This document shows positions 1-10,090 of a stretch of 64,000 nucleotides of DNA, piece after piece. The stretch is from positions 1-64,000 of the forward strand of contig NZ_FNEE01000025.1 in the NCBI RefSeq assembly GCF_900099905.1, in the 5' to 3' direction. A model generated the notes under the pieces. The model had not been told where the DNA came from and did no database searches. It was given only the letters and a program-made list of their open reading frames with translations. The position numbers and the translations under genes are program-made. Source of the stretch: Mesorhizobium muleiense. Lineage in GTDB: Bacteria; Pseudomonadota; Alphaproteobacteria; Rhizobiales; Rhizobiaceae. The stretch's first letter is position 1, and each line of letters starts with the position of its first letter.

Positions 1-391
1 TCGTGCGGCTCTTGAGACTTATTGGGCTGACTCCAAGTTCGAGGAAGAAATCGGACGCAAATCCGCCATTCTGGCTGAGGAGCTCAACTTAATCATAGAC
101 GATTTCCCCAACCTCGGCCTGAGTGTACGGGGCCGCGGACTGATGTACGGACTCGTATTTCAAAAGCACCACTCATTACCTGTGCAAATCTCGCGGGAAG
201 CTCTTCGTCGCGGCTTGGTGATCGAGACCTGTGGCGAACAGAATGAGGTACTGAAATTCCTTTTTGCTCTCACCATTGCCGAGGCTGACCTGCGCCGCGG
301 TCTGTCAATTGTTCGCGACAGTATCAGCGCGGTGAAGAACACTATGGCGAACGCCTCACCGAAGCGACTCCACGGCATCGAACATCGATAG
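1..391 (+). CDS. Class III aminotransferase, EctB-like (C-terminal part, cut by window edge)
   Basis: Only the C-terminal ~129 residues are present; the frame is open from base 2. The motif RGRGLMYGL and the segment GLVIETCGEQNEVLKFL match the end of PLP-dependent diaminobutyrate--2-oxoglutarate aminotransferases (EctB family). A second member lies on the opposite strand at 6949-8205 and aligns here (RGRGLMAGL; LLIESSGPNRDVIKVL). In this copy the usual LLPPLT stretch reads FLFALT, so it has diverged. The lysine that binds PLP is outside the window, so activity cannot be judged. The family call is fairly sure; the substrate is not. Confidence 0.75.
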   Translation, partial: RAALETYWADSKFEEEIGRKSAILAEELNLIIDDFPNLGLSVRGRGLMYGLVFQKHHSLPVQISREALRRGLVIETCGEQNEVLKFLFALTIAEADLRRGLSIVRDSISAVKNTMANASPKRLHGIEHR

Positions 392-1322
392 CTAGCAGCG
401 CGACGTGCTGGCGGATCCGACTGAGCGAGTCCTTTAAGAGAGCCATCAACGTAGCGACGTCAGTTTCTGCGTAGAGCATTGTGAGAAATGAGACATGAGC
501 GGGCTCACTCGTCTTCCGCGCCCCAGGAACCGAGATGCAGGTGGGAAGACTATGTTCCGGAACCGTCGCATCGGCCAGCTTTTGGATGGCTCCTCATTCG
601 GCTTCCGGCCGCGCTGCACCAGTAATGCCCACCTCAAAGTCGACGGCGAGGATCGATCCCGCTCGCTTACGAGAGTCGCTGTTCTCGCCGCAACTCGCCT
701 TGGCCGGGAAACTGCCACCCTACCAATACGCGTGGGGGATTTTAGCCAAAATACGCGATATACACTGTGTCGCTGTTCGACGCGCATCTCAGATGGGCAC
801 CTCGAACCGTCAGCGACCCCGAGCTGAATCGCCGTACCGGTGTTTGCGCAAAGCCGGCAGTTCGGCACGGCTGAGCTCTGGGACATGCTCATACCTTAGG
901 GGGGAGGCGAGCCCTTAAACCAGTGAGTATATACTCATCCTAGATCGACCTAAACACATCTACAATGGCTCGCAACGTGGTAGGCAATTCACAATTGGTC
1001 AAAACTCGATGGATATGCGGAGATTGGACAGCTATTCTTGGAAACCACGAACGGATCGAACCTCCGGCCGGTGCGGTCGAAGTAGAGGCCGAGCTCTCCT
1101 GGATGAGCTTCTCCATTCCCCGAGTGGACTAAAGATCCTGCTAGAGCCCCGTGCCGCCCAACCCTTTTGGTTTGAGCGAAAGCCACGGTCTGAAGCGCGG
1201 ATTAGTTCCTGAGTCACCCACTCGGCTTGCCACGTGGCCAGTTGTATTAGCGATCACATGAAGTCGCCGAACACACGCGCGGCCTGACACTTCTCCAGGG
1301 CGCAGAAAACGGGGGACCGTCT
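392..1322. other. Gap without a recognisable gene
   Basis: Short ORFs exist on both strands, but they overlap each other and none resembles a known protein. I see no promoter or RNA gene that I can support. Confidence 0.5.
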
Positions 1323-2999
1323 TTGTTATTCGATTATATAATTGTGGGTGGAGGTTCTTCCGGATGCGTCATGGCGAACAGGCTATCGGCTAATGGAACT
1401 CGGGTCCTGCTCATTGAGGCTGGTCCTGACTTTTGCCCCGATGCTATCCCTGATGATATCCTCGATGGCGACCCTACGAGGGCTTACTACAACCCGCGTT
1501 ATCAGTGGCCCTCGCTCAGCGCAACCATAGTGCAGGATGTCAGCAGGCGTACACACTATGAGCAAGCCCGGGTCATGGGCGGGGGCTCTAGCATTAATGC
1601 TCAAGTAGCTAATCGGGGAGCCCCCGGAGACTATGACGAATGGGCGTCTTGCGGTGCGACGGGCTGGGACTGGGAAGGTGTCCTGCCATATTTCCGCCGA
1701 CTAGAGTGCGATCTGGATTTTAATAATGAATTTCATGGCAACGACGGTCCATTGCCGATTAGACGCGTGAGCAAAGCAGAATGGTCCGGATTTATTCGCG
1801 CCGCTTCGAACGCTTTGGAAGATAACGGGATACCCTTTCGACCAGACTTTAATGGCGAGTTTGGAGATGGTCACTCAGTTGTTCCATTGACGAACCTCAA
1901 CCGTCATCGCGTCTCAGCTGCAATGGCTTACTTGTCGCAGAGCGTCCGAGCTCGACCCAATCTGACAATCCTGCCCCGGACGACGGTGGTACGTTTAACC
2001 TGTTCAGGACGTCAAATAACTGGCGTCGAGACCGAAAGTGAGACCGGGAAGCCCTCATTTAGCGCGTCAACGGTTATCCTATGTGCCGGCGCCATCCATT
2101 CGCCGGCCTTGATGATGCGATCCGGGATCGGCCCAGCTGAACAGCTGTTAAACGTCGGCATCCCGGTCGTCGCAGATATAAAGGGTGTCGGGAAAAATCT
2201 TCAAGAGCACCCGGGCGTCGCCATCTCGGCGTATTTGAGGCAGGACGATCGCATGGCGCCTGTCGCGACCGGCTACATTCAGATGCATGCTCGTTACTCG
2301 TCAGGTTTCGAGGGCTGCCCGTCGAGCGATATGGCTATCTCAGCCCTCGCCAAGTCCGCGTGGCATCCGATCGGTAAACGCCTCGGCACCTTGGCTTTTT
2401 GGGTCAACCGCGCCTACTCGACGGGAACGGTTTCGCTCAAGAATTCTTCTCATGCTACTGAGCCGGAGGTGAACTTCAATATGTTGAGCGACAAGCGGGA
2501 TGCTGAGCGGTTGAAGGAGGCGTTTCGGTTCGTAGCACAGCTGCTTCAGCACAAGGCGCTGGTGGCGCTCGCACTTGACCCATTTCCTTCTACCTGGACT
2601 GGGCGAGCAAAGCGGATTAGCAAGTACAATCGCCTTAATTTCGGGCTCACTTCCATTGTCGCCACGCTTATGGATAGTACCTCGTGGTTGCGTCGAAGCC
2701 TCATAAGATCTGTAATCACCGATGGTCATAGCGTATCAGACCTCCTCGAGAGCGACGGGCTTCTCGACCACTTTATACGCCAGAATGCCTTTGGAAACTT
2801 CCATCCGACTTCGACCTGTCGAATGGGACCTGCTCTGGAGCCAACTAGTGTCACGGATCCGTCTGGGCGCGTTCACCGAGTGTCGGGCTTAAGAGTCGCC
2901 GACGCGTCGGTGATGCCATTCTGCCCTAGAGCAAATACGAACATCCCAACAATTATGGTCGCTGAAAAGATCTCTCACGCCATACTGAATGAGCGCTAA
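1323..2999 (+). CDS. GMC-family FAD-dependent oxidoreductase
   Basis: A 558-residue glucose-methanol-choline oxidoreductase. It would oxidise an alcohol to an aldehyde with FAD. The Rossmann motif DYIIVGGGSSGCVMANRLS (residues 4-22) binds FAD. The GMC signature ARVMGGGSSINAQVANRG lies near residue 83. The C-terminal catalytic region shows the conserved His in NFHPTSTCRMG near residue 498, followed by NTNIPTIMVAEKISHAI. The length is normal for the family. The start is TTG, with a purine-rich GGGGGA a few bases upstream; no better in-frame start is visible. Choline dehydrogenase-like enzymes are the closest functional idea, but the substrate cannot be read from sequence. The gene stands alone on this strand. 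Confidence 0.88.
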   Translation: MLFDYIIVGGGSSGCVMANRLSANGTRVLLIEAGPDFCPDAIPDDILDGDPTRAYYNPRYQWPSLSATIVQDVSRRTHYEQARVMGGGSSINAQVANRGAPGDYDEWASCGATGWDWEGVLPYFRRLECDLDFNNEFHGNDGPLPIRRVSKAEWSGFIRAASNALEDNGIPFRPDFNGEFGDGHSVVPLTNLNRHRVSAAMAYLSQSVRARPNLTILPRTTVVRLTCSGRQITGVETESETGKPSFSASTVILCAGAIHSPALMMRSGIGPAEQLLNVGIPVVADIKGVGKNLQEHPGVAISAYLRQDDRMAPVATGYIQMHARYSSGFEGCPSSDMAISALAKSAWHPIGKRLGTLAFWVNRAYSTGTVSLKNSSHATEPEVNFNMLSDKRDAERLKEAFRFVAQLLQHKALVALALDPFPSTWTGRAKRISKYNRLNFGLTSIVATLMDSTSWLRRSLIRSVITDGHSVSDLLESDGLLDHFIRQNAFGNFHPTSTCRMGPALEPTSVTDPSGRVHRVSGLRVADASVMPFCPRANTNIPTIMVAEKISHAILNER

Positions 3000-3557
3000 T
3001 CGAGACGTGAATGCCGTAAGGGATAGCATTATTCGGCGGAGCATTCCCAGACGTTCTGGCGCCTATCCATTGGCTCGGCGTCAGTCGGCCCTGCTCGGGA
3101 CAAGTCTATATACCGCTGTGCCTAGGCCTTCATGTTCGCGATCTGTATCGCGGCACGGTAGTCGTCAGCTCTGACAAATTGCGGGGCGGGTTACTAACCC
3201 CTGCGATGCTTCGGGCAAGCAGCAGCCCTCCTGTATCAGGGATTGGAAGAGATGAATGACCTGAAGCTTCTAGCAGAAATGGAGGTGTCGGCAATTCGTC
3301 GGTCTGCCGATCGCGAACGGAAGGATCGTGGAGGGCTCAGGTTCAAGTGAACCAAGAGGCACTCCGCAACTCCGTCAGCCTTGGGCAATAGAGGTGATCG
3401 GATTAGCCCGCTGTCACAATGATTGGTTGGGCGACTTCGGGTTCGTGCTCATGGGAATCCGACACGTGAAGGAGCGCTCGAGGCGATACCGGTCAAGATG
3501 GATCGCCAGAATGCAGATACGTTGGCTTCGCGTATACGCTAATAGGGCACAAGTCTC
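3000..3557. other. Gap; one 32-codon ORF with a ribosome site
   Basis: At 3252-3350 a small plus-strand ORF begins ATGAATGACCTG after GGAAGAG. It encodes a charged 32-residue peptide that I do not recognise. Nothing else here is supportable. Confidence 0.35.
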
Positions 3558-3977
3558 TCAGGTTGGCCAAAGGTCATGCAGAACTCTCGGAGTTGCAGCC
3601 TTGGCCTCTTCGATCTCTGCTGCAGACAAACGGTCCGCCAATTGGCCTAGGACGGAGCGGGCGACCTCTTCCGGATCCACTGCCGGGTCGCGGTGGACGC
3701 CGTCGTGGATCCGATCGAGAAACGAATTCCGGTTTCTGGCTATGGCCCGTCGGCCGGGGTGCCAACCCTCGTAATAAAAGCCGCGCAGTAAGGCTGGCAG
3801 CTGCGCACCCATGTACACGGCCTCGTCCCGACCCAGGCAGTCGCGCAGGGCGTGCAGCGTTGCAATCAAAGCTAGGAAAACCCGCTCGCGATCATGCCAA
3901 CGAAGTCTCCACGCCAGATCGCTGACCCAATTCTGGGTCGCCTGCAATGCATAGGTGAGATCATGACTCACGAACAT
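3558..3977 (-). CDS. DUF2267 domain protein
   Basis: A 139-residue protein that is DUF2267 nearly end to end. It has the helical pattern W-V-DLAWRLRWHDRERVFLAL, then a second repeat-like helical half (DRIHDGVHRDPAVDPEEVARSVLGQLADRLS). The length equals the usual size of the family. The biochemical role of DUF2267 is unknown. It lies alone between the GMC enzyme and a 2OG oxygenase. Confidence 0.75.
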   Translation of the reverse strand: MFVSHDLTYALQATQNWVSDLAWRLRWHDRERVFLALIATLHALRDCLGRDEAVYMGAQLPALLRGFYYEGWHPGRRAIARNRNSFLDRIHDGVHRDPAVDPEEVARSVLGQLADRLSAAEIEEAKAATPRVLHDLWPT

Positions 3978-4153
3978 GAGTATCTTTCTGTTCTTGAAGG
4001 TTGTCTAAGGGCTGCAAGGACCATGACTAGACGGCTTCCGTCCGCCCGCCGCCGCGCTATACGCGCGACGCGGGATTTTGCGTGAGTTCTCCCAGCGTGT
4101 CACCCCGAGGTGGTCGTCGCATGAGTTTAGGCAGCCTGAGGACACCGGACACT

Positions 4154-5089
4154 TTACTGCAACTCTCGGGCGCGCCCGGCGCCATTCCCTGTCTCGACTG
4201 ACTCGTAATTGCGCAGCATCATTTCCGCGACACTGAAGGTGTGGCGCCCTTCCCGCGAAGTCAGGCGCGCGTCGACGTCGGGATAGATAAAGAAGGGAAG
4301 CGAAATTCGGTCGGTCAGACCATTGTGCGCGACCTGATGCGGCGTACTCTTGAAGCGGTCGTCGCTCAAAGCCTGAAGCATATCGCCCAAATTGACTACG
4401 AGACTGTCGGGCAGGCTCGGCACTGGCATCCAGCGCCCGCGCAACCACACCTGCAACGACCGGGTGGGGAGTTCCTCCTGCAGCAGCAGCGTGAAGAAGC
4501 CACCATCGGTGTGCTTGGCGCACGTGCCGCCGCGAGCTGGATACCGAATTACGCGTTGCTCGAGCGTCGGCGGGCTGAAATACCGTTGGAACCAGCCCTG
4601 TTCCAAACCGATCACGTCGGCAAGCGCGGTTCCGAGCTGCGGGACGACTTCGCGGAGCACGGTAGCCTGCAAGGCAAGCAGGCTTCGCGCGAAACCAGGA
4701 GCCAAAGCCTCATCCGGAAACAGTGTGCTCCCCGCAAACGGACGCCGATCGCCTTCGTTGTCGATTCCGAGATCGAACACTTCCTTTGGATCGCGGCCGG
4801 CCTCAGGATGCAGGATTTCGCCGTACAGCGGACTGTATCCACGTGCGATAGTGGGGTACACGTTTTGTGCGGCGTGACCGAAGCGTTCCTTTGTAGCCAG
4901 TGGCAACGCGAAGAACCGCCGGGACGCGTCGATGGCATCCGCGATCTGTTCCTTCGGGATTCCGTGCTCGATAAGGTAGAAGAACCCGGACACCTCGCAT
5001 GCATTGCCTAAGCGCTGTTGCTCTTCATGTCGCGTCGCATCGGCAGACAGTTTCGCCAATGAGATTTGCGGTAGCGTGGTCATAGTCAT
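4154..5089 (-). CDS. Isopenicillin N synthase-like 2-oxoglutarate/Fe(II) oxygenase
   Basis: A 311-residue protein with an N-terminal DIOX_N region (PQISLAKLSAD; GFFYLIEHGIP) and a C-terminal 2OG-Fe(II) oxygenase fold. The iron ligands are the H-x-D pair in AKHTDGGFF (about residues 193-195) and the distal His in STPHQVAHN (about 248). The 2OG-binding R-x-S is in DRISLPFF (about 259-261). All key residues are intact, so the protein should be active. The substrate is unknown; this family includes plant-type hydroxylases and bacterial amino-acid or hormone-modifying enzymes. An AT-rich stretch of about 190 bases upstream (5090-5280) probably carries the promoter. Confidence 0.88.
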   Translation of the reverse strand: MTMTTLPQISLAKLSADATRHEEQQRLGNACEVSGFFYLIEHGIPKEQIADAIDASRRFFALPLATKERFGHAAQNVYPTIARGYSPLYGEILHPEAGRDPKEVFDLGIDNEGDRRPFAGSTLFPDEALAPGFARSLLALQATVLREVVPQLGTALADVIGLEQGWFQRYFSPPTLEQRVIRYPARGGTCAKHTDGGFFTLLLQEELPTRSLQVWLRGRWMPVPSLPDSLVVNLGDMLQALSDDRFKSTPHQVAHNGLTDRISLPFFIYPDVDARLTSREGRHTFSVAEMMLRNYESVETGNGAGRARELQ

Positions 5090-6116
5090 CCTCCGTCTGT
5101 ATCGGCGCCCCCTGTTGGGCTCCTGGAAAATCTCGCAACTCAGTTTCTGCCTAAGTAAAATAAAAGAATGAGACCCCCTGATCCAGTTAACTTATGGGAT
5201 CAATATCACGTTATTGGGGGCCAATTCAACAAATTATATATTAAAAATATAATACAATTTCGTTATCATGTTTTGAAACAACATCAATATTGTAGGTGAT
5301 TTTCGCCTACTTTTACCTCCGGGGTAGCGCCAAGTACATTTCCTGGTATGCGAAGCTTATCACGGCCATGGACTTCTGTTTCAAGAGCCAACCGGACAGG
5401 AACTGACGTTTGAGTTTTCCCGCCGTAAGACAGACTGGCAATTGCTCGCGAGGTATTCGGCCTCTCCTCTGCGGGGCGACCAGGAGTCAGGCCAGCTTTC
5501 ACTCAGTCGGAGCGACCTTTCGAGAAATCCTTCAAAAACTGAGAATCTAAGATTGTTTCGTTATATTGAGCCATCTTTAAAGTGTGTCGATGGTGCCTTC
5601 CACCCAAGCCGTCAGCCGCGGATAGCGAGGCAACCATTTGGCAAGTCACGCGGGGAGATCGGTCTTGGCACGGCGAGATCGATAGTGCGTTCGACGGGAG
5701 GTGGCGCGCCATGATGCATGAGAATATTCCGGCCCAATCTCTACCGTGCTGACTTACCAGGGCAGACGCTTTACGCACGCGACGGGGCCGGAGGCGAGGG
5801 ATCCAAGGCGTTCATCTCAGTGGGATGGTCAATGGCTTTTCAACCGGTCAAAGCTATGACGCCGCAGTCGTCGCGGATCGCAAGAAAGAATTCGTGCGAC
5901 GATCCACATGTTTCTTTCCCTGCTTCGGAGGCCGGCCCCTTGCAAGCAACGATGTCCTCGTTGGAACTCACGCCACGAGTGATCTTCTTTCTACATCAAT
6001 TAGGATGGACTCTAATTGCAGCTAGAGGAAATCACCCGTGGCAAGTCCCCCGTGACGAAGGATGCTCACGCTTTAACTGCCGGCTAAATCCGGTCGGTCG
6101 CTGCGACATTCCTATT
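5090..6116. other. Gap with AT-rich upstream region; no supportable gene
   Basis: Bases 5100-5290 are much more AT-rich than the surroundings and contain the short palindrome TGTTTTGAAACA at about 5268-5279. The rest (5290-6116) holds only short overlapping ORFs on both strands that I cannot assign. Confidence 0.45.
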
Positions 6117-6956
6117 TCAGGTCCACCAGAGAACAAGATCAGGCCGGGCAAATCCGAAAAAGCAATTCAGCAGCACGCGACGCTTTCCGTTGCCTGATTG
6201 ACCGGTAACCCCGTGAACGAAGCCGCCATCGATTAGGGCGATATCCCCGGTTTTGAGCTCGAACTCGCGGCAAGGGACGGCCTCCAGATAGGCTGCCGAA
6301 TAGGGATATCCAGTGGTCTCCACACCTTGCGATAGCCGGTCCGCAACCGTCGGCTTGTGGCTCCAGAGCTTCAGATTGCCGCCTTCCTCAGGCATGCTGG
6401 GATAGAAGTTGAGTGCTGCGACAGTGTTGTGCGCCACCGAAGAAAGCTCGTAATCATCGCCAGCACGTAGGACTTGAGCGACATCGTCGTGTGGATCCAA
6501 GGAAAACGTGCCTGAGCCCGACCAACTGAGAGCGCGACAAACATTGGCCTGGCCGTGTTCGGAACGGGCCAGCCGCAATTCGATGCCCTGGTTGTGAAGC
6601 TCTCGCTTCAACGCCCCGAATACTGCTCGAACCGGGTCAACCAAACTCTTAAAAAGGGCATCGACGTACGGCCGCGCGTTTTCGGCGTCTGCGAAATAGG
6701 TGGCTGCATCCTTCCTGTAGTGAGATGCGCCGACATATTGTCCGGGCACACCATCTTTACGCTCTCTGAGACCGGAGCTTCCAATAAAGTTCGTAGTGAT
6801 CTCCTCGGCTACTTCGGTGCTGAAAGCTTGCTTGATGTGCAGAGCGGTGAGCTCACCTTTCAGGACCGAGATGATCTCCGCCGTGTTGATCGACCCGGTC
6901 CGTTCTTTGATCGAAACCGGCGAGATGGCTGGCACTTGAGATATCTGACTAGGCAT
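6117..6956 (-). CDS. 2OG-Fe(II) oxygenase paired with the EctB-like aminotransferase
   Basis: A 279-residue protein. The candidate iron ligands are H-x-D in LDPHDDVAQ (about residues 155-157) and a distal His in GGFVHGVTG (about 247), with Arg in the KRRVLLNCFF strand to hold 2-oxoglutarate. This is the jelly-roll 2OG oxygenase pattern. The start at 6956 follows AGGAGC and overlaps the last codons of the aminotransferase upstream (whose stop is at 6949), so the two are translationally coupled. The pair probably acts on one amino-acid-derived substrate, with amination and hydroxylation as successive steps. The natural product is not known to me. Confidence 0.8.
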   Translation of the reverse strand: MPSQISQVPAISPVSIKERTGSINTAEIISVLKGELTALHIKQAFSTEVAEEITTNFIGSSGLRERKDGVPGQYVGASHYRKDAATYFADAENARPYVDALFKSLVDPVRAVFGALKRELHNQGIELRLARSEHGQANVCRALSWSGSGTFSLDPHDDVAQVLRAGDDYELSSVAHNTVAALNFYPSMPEEGGNLKLWSHKPTVADRLSQGVETTGYPYSAAYLEAVPCREFELKTGDIALIDGGFVHGVTGQSGNGKRRVLLNCFFGFARPDLVLWWT

Positions 6957-8205
6957 TGTCTTGCTCCTGTAGTGCGTGTTCAAGGATGGTGATGCCACGA
7001 TCGAGTTCGGCATCGGTGATGGTTATCGGCGGGAGGACTTTGATAACGTCGCGATTTGGCCCCGAGGATTCGATAAGAAGGCCATTTTCGAATGCGACAT
7101 CGTGCACGCGGCCGACCACTGCCGGTGAACGGCATTTCAGGCCGGCCATCAGACCGCGGCCGCGCTTCTGTTCGATGTATCTTGGAAATTTCGCAACGAG
7201 GCGGGCGAGGTGCGTTTGCAGCCTGACGGCTGTCCGCTCGACACCTGCGGTAAATCGTTTATCCGACCACATTTTGCACATGGCTCCTGCCGTTACGAAG
7301 GCGAAATTGTTGCCTCTGAAGGTCCCGCTATGTTCTCCGGGCTTCCATATGTCCAAGTCGGGTCGAATCAGAACGATGGACAGCGGGCTACCTGAACCGC
7401 TTAGGGACTTGGAAAGACACACAATGTCCGGTTCGATTTTTGCGGACTCGAATGAAAAGAAATCGCCAGTTCGGCCGGCACCCGCCTGAATATCGTCGAC
7501 GATAAAAACAATGCCGTGAGTACGGCAAATGCGCTGAATTTCCGTGAGCCAAGCTGCAGATGCGGCGTTCATGCCGCCTTCCGCCTGGATCGTCTCCAGA
7601 ATGATTGCGGCAGGCTTTTCTATACCGCTCCCCGCGTCGCTCAAAACGTGGTCGATGTAACTGGCGGAATCGAAAGCTTGGCTCGGATAGCCGTCATAGG
7701 GAACACGGATCACATCGTGGCGAGCAACGCCTCCCAGTTCCCTGGTTGAGGCCGAGCCCGACACCGCCAGAGAGCCGAGCGACATGCCGTGGAACGCATT
7801 CGTAAAGGCCATGACGCTCGAGCGGCCGGTGTATTTTCGCGCCAGCGCCAGCGCCGCTTCGTTGGCGTTCGTGCCGGTCGGCCCGGGAAACTGAATCTTG
7901 TACGAAAGGCCTCTGGGTTTCAGGATCCAATCGACGAACCCTTCAATGAAGTCACGCTTTGCCGCCGTATGCATATCAAGCGACAGAAGAATGTTCTCAC
8001 CGAAGAGATATTCAATCGCTGGCGCCATAATATCCGGATTGTTGTGCCCGTAATTGAGCGCCCCGGACCCAACGAGGAAGTCGATATATGCTTTACCGGT
8101 CTCGTCCCAGATGGTGGCCCCAAGTGCCCTCGCAAAGACCGCGGGGAACGCCCGGCAATAACGACGAACGTTAGATTCATGGGCCGTGAAAGCGTCGGTG
8201 TTCAT
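6949..8205 (-). CDS. Class III PLP aminotransferase, EctB-like (diaminobutyrate--2-oxoglutarate type)
   Basis: A 418-residue PLP enzyme. The N-terminal part has DETGKAYIDFLVGSGALNYG, followed by the PLP phosphate motif GPTGTNANEAAL (near residue 113). The active-site Asp lies in VFIVDDIQAGAGRTG (near 238) and the Schiff-base Lys in VCLSKSLSG (near 268). The length fits EctB. The start was chosen at 8205 because AGAGGA lies 5-6 bases upstream; a start 18 bases earlier has no such site. There is no ectA or ectC next to it, so ectoine synthesis is unlikely; the partner is the 2OG oxygenase at 6117-6956. It is homologous to the truncated gene at the left edge. Confidence 0.88.
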   Translation of the reverse strand: MNTDAFTAHESNVRRYCRAFPAVFARALGATIWDETGKAYIDFLVGSGALNYGHNNPDIMAPAIEYLFGENILLSLDMHTAAKRDFIEGFVDWILKPRGLSYKIQFPGPTGTNANEAALALARKYTGRSSVMAFTNAFHGMSLGSLAVSGSASTRELGGVARHDVIRVPYDGYPSQAFDSASYIDHVLSDAGSGIEKPAAIILETIQAEGGMNAASAAWLTEIQRICRTHGIVFIVDDIQAGAGRTGDFFSFESAKIEPDIVCLSKSLSGSGSPLSIVLIRPDLDIWKPGEHSGTFRGNNFAFVTAGAMCKMWSDKRFTAGVERTAVRLQTHLARLVAKFPRYIEQKRGRGLMAGLKCRSPAVVGRVHDVAFENGLLIESSGPNRDVIKVLPPITITDAELDRGITILEHALQEQDNA

Positions 8206-8894
8206 ATTGATTCCTCTGCACATAGTCGTTCAAAGAAGAGAGCTGTTTAATGGCTAGTGGTTTGCGGCCGATGTTCGTCGTTTAACATTGCAGCAGAATA
8301 CCAGAGGAAGCTTTGGTTGGTCTGGTGATGCCGCGATCATCATCGTTGGTTGCGTTGCCCTCCATTCGGGTGCCTTCGGAGAATTTGCTCCAACAAGATG
8401 GCTTCTATAGCTTCCGCGAAAGCACCGATACTACGATATCGGGTAGTTGACGTATGCCATCGCCTACCCATAGCGTCTCCGGACAATGAATGAGTCCAAG
8501 GACGATTAGCAGGGTCGCGTCGCCAGAGGTTGTGTAGCTCGGCGGCAGCGAAGCCGCTCGCGAGCGCGCTCCTCAATAGCGCCGTAGCGAGCGAGCGGCT
8601 TTGCGGCGGTCATCAATATTCGCCGTTCAACCTCGGGCTGCGGACACCAACCTGATTCATTTGATGACCGATGACACAGCGAAAGCCGCGCTCTCTTAGA
8701 GAAGACTGCGGATTCCGATCTCTTGCGCGAGATGATTGGCCCGAGCCGCCGGATCAAGAGGGCGGGGCCGTGGGCGCCCTTGACGGAAAGCCCGTTCGTA
8801 GGCCAGGCGGAAGCAACCGGGAGAGGCGCGGGCGAAGGGCCGCATCGGTGTCGAGAACGTCCACTACCGCGACGGCAACCATCCCCGGCCGCCG
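8206..8894. other. Gap holding a palindromic repeat
   Basis: There is no convincing gene here. It contains the palindromic element listed at 8540-8612 and, towards its right end, sequence that runs into the gmd remnant. Confidence 0.45.
8540..8612. repeat. Palindromic repeat element, copy 1
   Basis: The stretch begins AGCGAAGCCGCTCGCGAGCG and ends GCGAGCGAGCGGCTTTGC, so its ends are inverted copies (GCCGCTCGC/GCGAGCGGC). A closely similar element lies at 23824-23895. It looks like a small REP/MITE-type element. Confidence 0.55.
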
Positions 8895-9215
8895 CTGGGG
8901 CTGCTGCCTTCAGGCGAGTCGAAAAGGAGATCGTCTGGGAGGGTGAAGGCGTTGGTTGACGAGGTGGCCGTGAGTAGGCAATCCAGCGCTGATCGGGATC
9001 GACGAACGCTGTGTCCGTCCGACCCGAGGTTGACCAGTGAGCGGGGTTACCTCAAGGCAGGCAGGCCGACAAGCTCGGTTGGAAGGCGAAAACCACTTTC
9101 GATGAGCTCGTCTTCGAAATGCTCGAGGCCGACTGCCGCGCCTACGGGATCATGCGCGCGTCACGCGAAAACACGATGGCGTCGCGGGCAGGTGCATTTG
9201 TCGTGGGGCCATCCA
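8895..9215 (+). pseudogene. GDP-mannose 4,6-dehydratase remnant (C-terminal part)
   Basis: Pieces of the C-terminus of GDP-mannose 4,6-dehydratase can be read in three frames. First AFRRVEKEIVWEGEGV (about 8905-8955), then IGIDERCVRPT (about 8992-9030), then ADKLGWKAKTTFDELVFEML (about 9066-9125) followed by EADCRAYG. In intact enzymes these motifs occur in this order. At least two frameshifts and missing sequence show it is dead. In rhizobia this enzyme family supplies GDP-fucose for Nod factor decoration (noeL) or surface polysaccharide; which one this came from cannot be decided. Confidence 0.75.
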
Positions 9216-9249
9216 CATTGCCAGGCACGCCCTCTCGGCCGGCATCCAC

Positions 9250-10090
9250 TCAGGTCCGGTCGTTAGGGTCGGCGAATTCACACATCCTGCAAAGCAGAAA
9301 ACCATCCGCTCCATTCATCCGATCGACGATTTCGCGAAAAACTGGCTTTTCAAACAGCGCGGAATAACCCTCATATAGAAGGTTGCCCAATACGTGACGC
9401 CGCTCAAAATCCATGGAGCACAGGGTAACGTCGCCGTTTGGAAGAAGAACATTCCGATACTGTCGTTCGTCCACGCAGGTTAGGGCTCCGACCACTGACT
9501 GGCGTGGTGCAACGATCTTAGGGTCGACGCTTCCACCCCTACTGCTCATGGGCCGCGCTTTTAACAGTGCTTCGGTTGGAATAATGTCGGCTATATCTGG
9601 GTGGGGCTCGCCCAAAGCCACGAACCGGATCAAGGGGATATCCGCGTCGACGAGTTGACGAACCAGATCGCGATACTTGTCTCCGACCAGGCGGCTGTTC
9701 ATGTAGGTGCCATCATCGAAAACATGAACCACGAATACGCCTAAGCGCAAGGCTTGCAATCGTTGCAGGTCCTGCCCGTTCATTCCCACCAGCGTCGTAA
9801 AAATCCTGATGCCATGGCCTTTGGCGAAGGCGTGCTCCACCATTTCGGTGCAGTCCGGTTTGAGCCAAGGTTCGGAGTATCCCGCAAAACCAATGTCGAC
9901 GGAAGTCGGTACGCGGGCCACACCGCTTGAAATCTTCAAGACCCAGATGACTCGCATGAGACACTTTTCTTTGCCGGACCGCGAACTTGTCCTGGGGACA
10001 ATATGAACATCCTACGATGCATCCCGTGGTCGTCGTTATCTCCAAAACCCTGCCGGCTGTGTTTGCTAAGCGAAGTTCCGGCAAAATCAC
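9250..10090 (-). pseudogene. Radical SAM/SPASM protein, frameshifted
   Basis: The N-terminal piece starts at a GTG (10090) and carries the radical SAM cluster motif in TGCIVGCSYCPQ (C-x3-C-x2-C). The reading frame then shifts near 9930-9940, after LEDFKRC. The rest (GVARVPTSVDIGF to the end at 9250) continues in another frame and includes C-terminal cysteines (LCSMDF; FLLCRMCEF) typical of a SPASM domain. The two halves together would give about 280 residues. A single-base indel explains the break; a sequencing error is possible. The family includes peptide- and sugar-modifying enzymes; the target is unknown. Confidence 0.8.

Noticed and set aside
5268..5283. TGTTTTGAAACAACA as a NifA site
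   Set aside because: The spacing is nine, not ten, and no -24/-12 promoter follows.
6949..8205. Ectoine biosynthesis locus
   Set aside because: Only ectB-like genes are present; ectA and ectC are missing and the partner is a 2OG oxygenase without an ectoine context.
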